Shown here: positions 1-5,542 of the stretch, in pieces
Numbering within the stretch: position 1 is the first letter of the stretch
Layout of the letters: each line of letters opens with the position of its first letter
NCBI GenBank assembly: GCA_045654545.1
Contig: JAZONO010000092.1
Coordinates: 1-5,653, forward strand
Source of the DNA: SIG588 sp045654545
GTDB taxonomy: Bacteria; Bacillota; Clostridia; Oscillospirales; Acutalibacteraceae
DNA length: 5,653 bases
Reading direction: 5' to 3'
Notes under the pieces: generated by a model
What the model was told of the DNA's origin: nothing
Database searches by the model: none
The model's input: only the letters and a program-made list of their open reading frames with translations
Translations under genes and position numbers: made by a program

Positions 1-321
1 AAACCCGAAATTCGATACAAAGATCCTGCTTCGTGTGCCGATCTGCCACCCTTACAACGCCGGATCTTGAGCGAAGCGGCGAAACTCACGAAGGTGGGCG
101 GTGTGTTGCAATATTCCACCTGCACCTTAAATCCCGATGAAAACCGTGCGGTGGCGGAGTGGTTTTTGCAAACCCATCCGCAGTTTGCACCGCGTGCGCT
201 TTCGGGTGTGCCCGAAAGTGTGCTGGGCGAGCCCGATTGGTGTCGCACGTTGATCCCTGCCGTTCACGAAACCGACGGCTTCTTCATAGCCGCATTTACC
301 TGTACATCCACTGCAGAATAA
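1..321 (+). CDS. rsmB: 16S rRNA (cytosine-C5)-methyltransferase RsmB, C-terminal part (5' end outside window)
   Basis: The frame is open from the first base to TAA at 319-321, giving 106 residues with no start, so the gene is cut by the window edge. RsmB (Sun/Fmu) uses S-adenosylmethionine to methylate C5 of C967 (E. coli numbering) in 16S rRNA. The fragment opens with KPEIRYK, which in the family follows the motif IV cysteine loop (PCSG-G--RR-P-I), so that loop lies just upstream. LQYSTCTLNPDEN at residues 36-48 is motif VI. Its cysteine (residue 41, codon 121-123) matches the family's catalytic nucleophile. The aromatic/GFF-type ending (DGFFIAAF) is also typical. A TTG at 67 lies inside the conserved fold and is not a real start. 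rlmN follows after 16 bases, as in other Firmicutes. RsmF/NOP2-like relatives share motif VI, but the neighbours favour RsmB. Confidence 0.95.
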   Translation, partial: KPEIRYKDPASCADLPPLQRRILSEAAKLTKVGGVLQYSTCTLNPDENRAVAEWFLQTHPQFAPRALSGVPESVLGEPDWCRTLIPAVHETDGFFIAAFTCTSTAE

Positions 322-328
322 GAGGTGA
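322..328 (+). promoter_or_regulatory. Ribosome binding site of rlmN
   Basis: GAGGTGA directly follows the rsmB stop and ends 9 bases before the TTG at 338. The in-frame ATG at 356 would be 27 bases away, too far. This site therefore decides for the TTG start. Confidence 0.8.
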
Positions 329-337
329 GATCCCGCT

Positions 338-1384
338 TTGTTCGATATCAAATCCATGCCCCGTGAAGAATTGAAGAACGTTGTAACAGCGGCGGGATTC
401 CCTGCGTTTCGCGCCGCCCAGGTGGCGAGTTGGCTGGATCGCGGCGTGACCGATTTTGAACGTATGACCAACCTGCCTGCCGATTTGAAGGCGTGGCTCA
501 CGGCAGAATGTTGTATTCCGGCGGTGACGATTGAGCGCCGCTTGGAATCCCAAAAAGACGAAACGGTGAAATATCTGTTCCGTTTGGCAGACGGCGAAAC
601 GGTGGAATCGGTGCTGATGCACTATCACCACGGATGGTCGCAATGTCTGTCCACCCAGGTTGGGTGCCGTATGGGATGCACCTTCTGTGCCACAGGCATG
701 GGCGGTTTGATACGCGATCTGTCAGCGGCGGAAATGATGGCGCAGATCGAAGCGGCGCAGGCCGATCGCGGCGTGCGCGTGTCCTCTGTCGTGTTGATGG
801 GGATGGGCGAACCGCTGGATAATTACGACAACGTCCTTCGTTTCTTGCGTATGCTTTCCGAGCCGGACGGTGTACATATCGGGATGCGCCACGTATCGTT
901 ATCCACTTGCGGTGTGGTGGACGGTATCCGCCGTTTGATGGAAGAGGACCTGCAACTGACCTTGTCGGTGTCGCTTCACGCACCGAATAACGAGATTCGT
1001 TCACGCACCATGCCGATCAACAAACGGTGGCCGGTGGAAGAACTGCTTGACACGTGTCGCACCTATGCCGAAACCACGGGACGTCGCATTTCGTTTGAAT
1101 ATGCCATGATCGACGGAGTGAACGACAGCGATGCGTGCGCCGAAGAACTGGCAAAACGCCTGCGCGGCATGCTGTGCCACGTAAACTTGATTCCCGTGAA
1201 CGAAGTGGAAGGAAAAAACCAAAAACGAAGTAAAATGGAACGCATCAAAGCGTTCTCTGCCATATTGGCCGCCCGTGGAATTCCCGTTACGGTGCGGCGT
1301 ACGTTAGGATCGGACATTAACGCCTCTTGTGGGCAGCTCCGCCGTGCGGCGGATCAACAATCAACCGAAAGGAGGGATCTCTGA
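338..1384 (+). CDS. rlmN: Dual-specificity RNA methyltransferase RlmN (23S rRNA A2503 / tRNA A37 C2-methylation)
   Basis: This 348-residue radical-SAM enzyme has the usual family length. RlmN methylates C2 of A2503 in 23S rRNA and, in E. coli, of A37 in some tRNAs, through a methyl-cysteine intermediate. The N-terminal helical domain (residues 3-100) carries the FRAAQVASWL signature. The 4Fe-4S ligands are in CRMGCTFC (C110, C114, C117). GMGEP lies at 155-159 and SLHAPNN at 212-218. C331 in DINASCGQL matches the methyl-carrying cysteine (E. coli C355), and C103 matches the second essential cysteine (E. coli C118, also 7 residues before the first cluster ligand), so the catalytic set is complete. 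The start is TTG, chosen from the Shine-Dalgarno spacing and because the ATG at 356 would remove the conserved DIKSM-type beginning. Its TGA (1382-1384) shares one base with the prpC ATG. Cfr, the related resistance enzyme, is unlikely given length, context and N-terminal domain. Confidence 0.97.
   Translation: MFDIKSMPREELKNVVTAAGFPAFRAAQVASWLDRGVTDFERMTNLPADLKAWLTAECCIPAVTIERRLESQKDETVKYLFRLADGETVESVLMHYHHGWSQCLSTQVGCRMGCTFCATGMGGLIRDLSAAEMMAQIEAAQADRGVRVSSVVLMGMGEPLDNYDNVLRFLRMLSEPDGVHIGMRHVSLSTCGVVDGIRRLMEEDLQLTLSVSLHAPNNEIRSRTMPINKRWPVEELLDTCRTYAETTGRRISFEYAMIDGVNDSDACAEELAKRLRGMLCHVNLIPVNEVEGKNQKRSKMERIKAFSAILAARGIPVTVRRTLGSDINASCGQLRRAADQQSTERRDL
1338..1353 (+). other. Small perfect hairpin inside the rlmN 3' end, upstream of the prpC ribosome binding site
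   Basis: TCCGCC (1338-1343) and GGCGGA (1348-1353) are perfect inverted repeats around a 4-base GTGC loop. The structure ends 14 bases before the prpC Shine-Dalgarno site. No T-tract follows, so it is not a terminator. It could affect mRNA stability or coupling, or simply reflect Arg-Arg-Ala-Ala codons. Confidence 0.4.
1368..1375 (+). promoter_or_regulatory. Ribosome binding site of prpC
   Basis: AAAGGAGG is a near-perfect anti-16S match and ends 8 bases before the ATG at 1384. It decides against the upstream in-frame TTG at 1327, which would add 19 residues with no family counterpart. Confidence 0.9.
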
Positions 1385-2148
1385 TGCGCGTTTACGGAAG
1401 GACCGACGTGGGGCGTGTGCGCGAAAGCAATCAAGATGCATTCGTCTGCGGCACGCTGTCGGACACCACGCTGTTTGCCGTGGTATGTGACGGTATGGGC
1501 GGTGCAAACGGCGGCAATATTGCCAGTGCCATCGCCGCCAAAGTCGTGGCGGAACGGCTGGTGGAAAATTACCGCGACAGTATGACACTCGATTCCATAC
1601 ACAACATATTGGAATCCGCTGTATCAGCGGCCAATGCGGAAATCTACGACGCCGCACTGGAAGATCCCACGTTACGGGGAATGGGCACCACGATGGTGGT
1701 GGCGGTGGTGTGTAACGATCAGGTGTGTGTGGCGCACGTGGGAGACAGCCGTGCATACTGCCTGACACGCAAGGATCGCCGCATTGAACAGATCACCACC
1801 GATCACTCGGTGGTGCAAGAGATGATCGAAAACGGAAAATTGACCCCTGCACAAGCCAAAAACCATCCGCGCAAGCACTTCATTACGCGTGCGTTGGGGG
1901 TGGAAGCCACGGTGGAATGTGATTTCACCACACTCCCGTATCCGGAAAACGGGATGCTGTTGCTCTGTACCGACGGTCTTACCAACATGGTAGACACGGA
2001 TGAGATAAATATCATAGCGTATTCCTCCGGTAAAGATGAGATCGCCGATCGGCTGATTGCCGCCGCCAATATGAGCGGTGGCAGCGACAATATCACGGTC
2101 GCAGTTATCTTACCGGATTCAACCAGAAAGGATGGCGGACATGGATAA
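1384..2148 (+). CDS. prpC: PP2C-type Ser/Thr protein phosphatase PrpC (Stp)
   Basis: This 254-residue cytoplasmic phosphatase equals B. subtilis PrpC in length. It removes phosphate from Ser/Thr in proteins phosphorylated by the adjacent kinase, and from the kinase itself, using two or three Mn/Mg ions. The PPM signatures appear in order: GRVRESNQD (residues 10-18, D18), CDGMGG (35-40, D36), GMGTTMVVAVV (99-109), HVGDSRAY (118-125), TDHS (139-142), the HPRKHFITRALG segment (161-172), CTDGLTNMV (195-203, D197) and GGSDNITV (232-239, D235 and N236). All expected metal-binding aspartates are present, so the enzyme should be active. There is no signal peptide or membrane segment. The ATG overlaps the rlmN TGA by one base (TGATG), and the end overlaps prkC by 8 bases, so translation of the three genes is probably coupled. 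SpoIIE/RsbU-type phosphatases are excluded by the compact length and the motif set. Confidence 0.97.
   Translation: MRVYGRTDVGRVRESNQDAFVCGTLSDTTLFAVVCDGMGGANGGNIASAIAAKVVAERLVENYRDSMTLDSIHNILESAVSAANAEIYDAALEDPTLRGMGTTMVVAVVCNDQVCVAHVGDSRAYCLTRKDRRIEQITTDHSVVQEMIENGKLTPAQAKNHPRKHFITRALGVEATVECDFTTLPYPENGMLLLCTDGLTNMVDTDEINIIAYSSGKDEIADRLIAAANMSGGSDNITVAVILPDSTRKDGGHG
2125..2132 (+). promoter_or_regulatory. Ribosome binding site of prkC
   Basis: AGAAAGGA lies inside the end of prpC and finishes 8 bases before the ATG at 2141. The in-frame ATG at 2132 overlaps this site and is too close to be served by it, so 2141 is the better start. Confidence 0.75.
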
Positions 2149-4285
2149 GTACATTGGAAAACGGCTGGACGGTCGTTATGAGATCAAAGAGATCATCGGC
2201 GTGGGCGGTATGGCGTACGTATACAAAGCCTACGACAATATTGATGACCGTGTGGTGGCGGTTAAGATTTTGAAAGAGGAATACCTCGCAAACGAGGAGT
2301 TCACGCGCCGTTTCAAAAACGAGTCCAAGGCGATCGCCATCCTTTCGCACCCCAACATTGTGCGCGTGTACGACGTGAGCTTTGGCGAAAAACTGCAGTA
2401 CATCGTGATGGAATACATCGACGGTATCACCTTGAAGGAGTATATCGACCAGAAGAAGGCTTTGCCGTGGAAAGAGTCGGTTCACTTCACGGTGCAGGTG
2501 TTGCGTGCCCTGCAACATGCACACGACAAAGGCATTGTTCACCGCGACATTAAACCGCAGAACATCATGCTGTTGTCCGACGGCACGATCAAGGTGACGG
2601 ACTTTGGTATCGCACAATTCTCGCGCAACGAGATACGCACCGACAGCGAGCGTGCGATCGGTTCGGTGCATTACATCAGTCCCGAACAGGCGAGCGGTGC
2701 GATCACCGATGAAAAAGCGGACATCTATTCGCTCGGTGTGATGCTGTATGAGATGTTGACGGGCAAATTGCCGTTTGAAGCGGACAACGCCGTTTCGGTG
2801 GCAATTATGCAGATGCAATCTACCCCTACGATGCCGCGCGAGGTGAACCCCTCCATCCCCGAAGGCTTGGAAGAGATCACCATGAAGGCAATGCAGAAGG
2901 ATCCCTCCAAGCGGTATCAGTCGGCGGCAGAGATGCTCTACGATATCGACGAATTCAAGCGCAACCCCAGCATTCATTTTGAGTATAAGTACGTCTTTGT
3001 GGATGAAACGCCCACCCGTTTTGTGGAAACGATCGCCAAAGTGCGCGAAAAGGAAAAGCAGATTGTACAAGAGGAAGAGGAAGAAGAGGAAGCGGTGCGT
3101 CGCCGCTTCCCGATCCTGCCGATTCTGGCGGCGATCACAGCGGCATTGGTGTTGATCGCCATTTTCGGATTGGCATTTCAACTGTTCGGCGGCATTTTGA
3201 GCGGTGACGGTAACAAAGATGACGATTTGCTCAAAACTCCCAACCTGATCGGTAAGAAGTTCGTTGATGAAGAGAGCTTCCGCACGGAATATCCGGAACT
3301 TGCCACCATCAATATCCAAGTGTCGTATCAATACGACGACGAATACGAAGCAGATGCCATCATTGAAACCGATCCCAAAGCCAAAGCAACGCTGGAAGAC
3401 GGCGACACGTTGAAACTCACCATCAGTCGCGGTCCGAATCTGGTGGAAGTACCGGAAGTGTTGAGCGAAAATATGAACAAGCGCGATTTTGAAAGCCGTT
3501 TGGAAAGTCTCGGTTTCAAAGTGAAACTGGAAAAGATGCCCAGCAAACAGGAAATTGATACGGTGGTACTGACTCAACCGGCCTATCCCGATAAGATTCC
3601 GTACGGCAGCACGGTGACGGTGTATTACAGCGACGGATCGGGTGCGGAAGAAACAACCAAACTGGTCCCGAACTTGGATTATATGACCGAAGAAGAAGCG
3701 CGTGCAGCACTGCAAGCCGAAGGGTTTGTGGTGGGCAACGTGGTGCAAAAGAACCATCCCGAATACGAAGCCGGCCGTGTGTTTGAGCAAACACCGGTTG
3801 CCAGCACCGAACTGCCTGTTGGCACAGTGGTGGATTTTGCGGTGTCGAGCGGTCTGCGCGATGTCACGATCAACCTCCCCTTGCCGGAGGAAAACGGTCT
3901 GGTTTCGCTGGAAGTGTATATCAACTCCTTTGCACACCCCGAACTGAACACCAGTGTTCTGGTTTCGCCGGGCAAAACGAGCCACGACTTCCTCTTCCAA
4001 GAGCAGACGGAAAGTTATATCGTAACCTTCCGCATTAAGAACGAAACGATGGCGGCGTATGAGATCTATGCCAGCTACACGGTGGATGCCACAACGGGTG
4101 TGGCCACGCAGGATGTGTTTTATCCCTTGACCACGACGACAACTTCCACCGGCACGACCTTGCCCGAGGATATTACCACCCCCACGGACGACGTGATGGG
4201 CGGTGTGGATTCCGACACCTCCACGACCACGACCACGACCACGACGACAACAGCAACAACAACAACGCCGACTTCTGCGTGGTAA
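2141..4285 (+). CDS. prkC: Membrane Ser/Thr protein kinase PrkC with three PASTA repeats and a Thr-rich tail
   Basis: This 714-residue protein is a little longer than B. subtilis PrkC (about 650). It is a Hanks-type kinase that phosphorylates Ser/Thr on cytoplasmic proteins in response to cell-wall fragments bound outside the cell. Cytoplasmic kinase domain, about 13-273: glycine loop IGVGGMAYVY (19-28), VAVKIL with K42, helix-C E61, HRDIKPQN (134-141, catalytic D136), DFG (154-156) and SVHYISPEQ (175-183). The activation loop contains S161, T168, S169 and S175 as possible autophosphorylation sites. A juxtamembrane stretch with seven consecutive Glu (311-317) and then basic RRR leads to one membrane helix (about 324-349). 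Outside are PASTA repeats at about 366-430, 435-500 and 507-571, a beta-rich domain (573-663), and a tail of Thr runs (664-669, 695-704, 706-709) ending in TSAW. The catalytic set is complete. The ATG at 2141 fits the Shine-Dalgarno site and the family beginning (IGKRLDGRYEI). In B. subtilis PrkC also triggers spore germination by muropeptides. Confidence 0.97.
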   Translation: MDKYIGKRLDGRYEIKEIIGVGGMAYVYKAYDNIDDRVVAVKILKEEYLANEEFTRRFKNESKAIAILSHPNIVRVYDVSFGEKLQYIVMEYIDGITLKEYIDQKKALPWKESVHFTVQVLRALQHAHDKGIVHRDIKPQNIMLLSDGTIKVTDFGIAQFSRNEIRTDSERAIGSVHYISPEQASGAITDEKADIYSLGVMLYEMLTGKLPFEADNAVSVAIMQMQSTPTMPREVNPSIPEGLEEITMKAMQKDPSKRYQSAAEMLYDIDEFKRNPSIHFEYKYVFVDETPTRFVETIAKVREKEKQIVQEEEEEEEAVRRRFPILPILAAITAALVLIAIFGLAFQLFGGILSGDGNKDDDLLKTPNLIGKKFVDEESFRTEYPELATINIQVSYQYDDEYEADAIIETDPKAKATLEDGDTLKLTISRGPNLVEVPEVLSENMNKRDFESRLESLGFKVKLEKMPSKQEIDTVVLTQPAYPDKIPYGSTVTVYYSDGSGAEETTKLVPNLDYMTEEEARAALQAEGFVVGNVVQKNHPEYEAGRVFEQTPVASTELPVGTVVDFAVSSGLRDVTINLPLPEENGLVSLEVYINSFAHPELNTSVLVSPGKTSHDFLFQEQTESYIVTFRIKNETMAAYEIYASYTVDATTGVATQDVFYPLTTTTTSTGTTLPEDITTPTDDVMGGVDSDTSTTTTTTTTTTATTTTPTSAW
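4221..4267 (+). repeat. Short tandem repeat encoding the PrkC poly-threonine tail
   Basis: Four exact copies of CCACGA occupy 4221-4244, followed by a CAA/ACA-rich tract to about 4267. They lie in the prkC frame and encode ten Thr, one Ala and four Thr. A shorter Thr-codon cluster occurs at 4130-4147. Because the unit is six bases, gain or loss of copies would change tail length by two residues without a frameshift. Confidence 0.85.
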
Positions 4286-4299
4286 CGGATATGGATCAA

Positions 4300-5184
4300 A
4301 TGAACGGATTGGTATTAAAGGGTGTCGGTGGTCTGTACACGGTGTTGGTGGAGGAGCGCGAAGTGGAATGCCGCGCGTGCGGTCGCTTTCGCCGTGAACA
4401 CATCACCCCCTTGGCAGGCGATCACGTGAGCGTGGAGTTCCAAGAGGACGGTACCGGTTTTTTAACCGAGATCCTGCCGCGCCGCAACGCGTTGGTGCGT
4501 CCGCCCGTGGCAAATCTGGATCTATTGGTGATTGTGGCCTCCGTGGCACAGCCGTTACCGAACACGTTGGTGATGGATAAACTGATTGCTGTGGCGGAGA
4601 AAAACGACATTGAACCGATCATCGTGATCAACAAAAGCGATCTGGCTGATGCAAGTCAGTTGGAGGAAACCTATCGCCAAAGTGGGTTTACCACCTTCAC
4701 TCTCACCGCGCGTGACCCCCTAAGTGTTTTGCCCTTGCAAACCTATCTGCAAGGAAAGGTGAGTGTGTTCACGGGGAATTCGGGTGTTGGCAAATCCTCG
4801 CTTCTCAACTGCATTTGCCCTGCGTTGGCGTTGCCGACGGGGGAGATCAGCCAAAAACTGGGGCGCGGTCGTCACACCACTCGCACCGCACAACTCTATC
4901 CGCTGTCGGGCGGAGGATATTTGGTGGATACCGCCGGCTTTTCCTCGCTGGATATGGAGCAGGTAGAACCCATTTTGCGTGAGGATCTTCCGTTTTGTTT
5001 TCGCGAGTTTCTGCCGCATTTCGGCAAATGCCGTTTCACTTCTTGCGCCCACGTGAAAGAGGTGGGGTGCTCGGTGAAAGCGGCGGTGGAGACGGGTGCC
5101 ATTGCACGCACACGCTATGAAAGTTACGTGGCAATGATGGAGGATGCCGCGAAACTGGAAGAATGGAAACTGAATAAGAAATAA
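4300..5184 (+). CDS. rsgA: Ribosome small-subunit biogenesis GTPase RsgA (CpgA/YjeQ)
   Basis: This protein of about 294 residues is a circularly permuted GTPase that checks late 30S subunit assembly and is stimulated by binding the 30S. An N-terminal OB-fold (about 1-65, with LAGDHVSV) precedes the GTPase domain. Its motifs run in permuted order: NKSD (111-114, G4), GNSGVGKSS (159-167, G1), GRGRHTT (188-194, G2 region) and DTAG (210-213, G3). A C-terminal zinc site reads C244, C249, H251, C257 (CRFTSCAH...GC). All key residues are present. The start is uncertain: GTG 4279, ATG 4291 and ATG 4300 are in frame and none has a strong Shine-Dalgarno site. I chose 4300 because Clostridia/Bacillus proteins typically begin M-x-G-x-(I/V)-x-K-G, matching MNGLVLKG, and a weak GGA lies 4 bases upstream. 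It directly follows prkC, and in B. subtilis CpgA is a PrkC substrate. A terminator begins one base after the stop. Confidence 0.96.
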   Translation: MNGLVLKGVGGLYTVLVEEREVECRACGRFRREHITPLAGDHVSVEFQEDGTGFLTEILPRRNALVRPPVANLDLLVIVASVAQPLPNTLVMDKLIAVAEKNDIEPIIVINKSDLADASQLEETYRQSGFTTFTLTARDPLSVLPLQTYLQGKVSVFTGNSGVGKSSLLNCICPALALPTGEISQKLGRGRHTTRTAQLYPLSGGGYLVDTAGFSSLDMEQVEPILREDLPFCFREFLPHFGKCRFTSCAHVKEVGCSVKAAVETGAIARTRYESYVAMMEDAAKLEEWKLNKK

Positions 5185-5221
5185 TATGAAAGCCTTCTAT
5201 GCAAGGCTTTCATATTTTTTT
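5185..5221 (+). terminator. Intrinsic (Rho-independent) terminator after rsgA
   Basis: A perfect 12-bp stem (TATGAAAGCCTT at 5185-5196 with AAGGCTTTCATA at 5203-5214) encloses a 6-base loop and is followed by seven T (5215-5221). It begins immediately after the rsgA stop, which can add two A-T pairs at the base of the stem. It should end the rsmB-rlmN-prpC-prkC-rsgA transcript. Confidence 0.95.
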
Positions 5222-5223
5222 GC

Positions 5224-5249
5224 ACCGTTTTCTCGTTTTGTCATAGGAT
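5224..5249 (+). promoter_or_regulatory. Candidate mother-cell sporulation promoter (sigma-K/sigma-E-like)
   Basis: CATAGGAT at 5242-5249 resembles the -10 of B. subtilis sigma-K (CATANNNTA) and sigma-E (CATACA-T) promoters. An AC at 5224-5225 lies exactly 16 bases upstream, as in the sigma-K consensus AC-N16-CATA. The sigma-E -35 (ATA-type) is not seen at the right distance. The site lies between a terminator and two small genes, one of them the sporulation gene spoVM, where a new promoter is expected. These motifs are short and this was read by eye, so confidence is limited. Confidence 0.4.
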
Positions 5250-5271
5250 GGAATGTAACGGAGAACACGAG

Positions 5272-5279
5272 AAGGGGTG
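5272..5279 (+). promoter_or_regulatory. Ribosome binding site of the 50-residue membrane-protein gene
   Basis: AAGGGGTG is close to AAGGAGGTG and ends 6 bases before the ATG at 5286. It is the main evidence that this very short frame is translated. Confidence 0.7.
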
Positions 5280-5285
5280 TCGGTG

Positions 5286-5438
5286 ATGCGTAGACGTAAA
5301 CCGTACGGAGTGAGCGGGTGCTGTGCCGCATTCGGAGCAGGGATGTTGATTGCCATTGTGTTTCCGCCGCAAGGGATTTTGGTGTTTGCGGCGTTGGCGC
5401 TCGTGCTTCTTGGATGTTCTCGCGTGCGCAGTCGATGA
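5286..5438 (+). CDS. Small two-segment membrane protein of unknown function, next to spoVM
   Basis: This is a 50-residue frame from ATG with a good Shine-Dalgarno site 6 bases upstream, ending in TGA. I do not recognise the family. The layout is clear: a basic start (MRRRK), a first hydrophobic segment (about residues 12-26, CCAAFGAGMLIAIVF), a PPQG turn (27-30), a second hydrophobic segment (31-44, ILVFAALALVLLGC) and a basic end (RVRSR). By the positive-inside rule both ends should be cytoplasmic, forming a helical hairpin. It has three cysteines near the membrane borders (12, 13, 44). Its stop touches the spoVM Shine-Dalgarno site, so the two genes are probably co-transcribed from a promoter after the rsgA terminator. 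A sporulation role is inferred only from this pairing. Chance is less likely given the Shine-Dalgarno site and ordered charge/hydrophobic pattern, but so short a gene could still be spurious. Confidence 0.7.
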   Translation: MRRRKPYGVSGCCAAFGAGMLIAIVFPPQGILVFAALALVLLGCSRVRSR

Positions 5439-5444
5439 GAGGAG
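5438..5444 (+). promoter_or_regulatory. Ribosome binding site of spoVM
   Basis: AGAGGAG begins at the last base of the upstream gene's stop codon and ends 8 bases before the ATG at 5453. It picks this ATG over the in-frame upstream GTG at 5318, which would give a 74-residue product reading across the neighbour in another frame. Confidence 0.8.
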
Positions 5445-5452
5445 TTGTGTGT

Positions 5453-5542
5453 ATGAAGATCGTGGTGGTACGCAGTCCGAAAATGTTTCGCGGTATCTTG
5501 CGCCGCATGTTCGGTATTAAACGGGAGGAATACATAGATTAA
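5453..5542 (+). CDS. spoVM: Stage V sporulation protein SpoVM
   Basis: This 29-residue peptide compares with 26 in B. subtilis. SpoVM is an amphipathic helix made in the mother cell. It settles on the convex forespore membrane, recruits the ATPase SpoIVA to start the coat basement layer, and is needed for cortex formation. Aligned by eye without gaps to my recollection of B. subtilis SpoVM, it shares M1, K2, P9, K10, G14, I15, R17, M19, G21 and R24. P9 is the proline reported to matter for curvature recognition. The pattern VVVRSPK then FRGILRRMFG gives hydrophobic residues on one face and Arg/Lys on the other. The C-terminus (REEYID) is slightly longer and acidic. Gene order supports the call: B. 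subtilis has spoVM downstream of prpC-prkC-rsgA-rpe-thiN. A sporulation-type promoter candidate lies upstream of the preceding gene. The main doubt is its length, where short matches can mislead. Confidence 0.87.
   Translation: MKIVVVRSPKMFRGILRRMFGIKREEYID

Noticed and set aside
127..501. Minus-strand frame across the rsmB/rlmN junction
   Set aside because: It is antisense to two well-supported genes and shows no motif.
1327..1383. Upstream TTG start adding 19 residues to PrpC
   Set aside because: The added residues lie over the rlmN end and have no family counterpart. The ATG at 1384 has an ideal ribosome binding site and gives 254 residues, as in B. subtilis.
2105..4000. 631-codon open frame on the minus strand, antisense to prkC
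   Set aside because: Its translation is rich in His, Phe, Arg and Gln with no recognisable domain, and it mirrors the codon bias of prkC, whose motifs are intact on the plus strand. No convincing start signals were seen.
4203..4397. Plus-strand frame giving an Arg-Pro and poly-Gln product across the prkC/rsgA junction
   Set aside because: It is the CCACGA and CAA repeat read in another frame, lying inside prkC and rsgA.
5318..5542. 74-codon plus-strand frame from GTG that contains spoVM at its end
   Set aside because: No ribosome binding site suits the GTG, and the extra 45 residues run through the small membrane-protein gene out of frame. The internal ATG at 5453 has a strong Shine-Dalgarno site and gives SpoVM.
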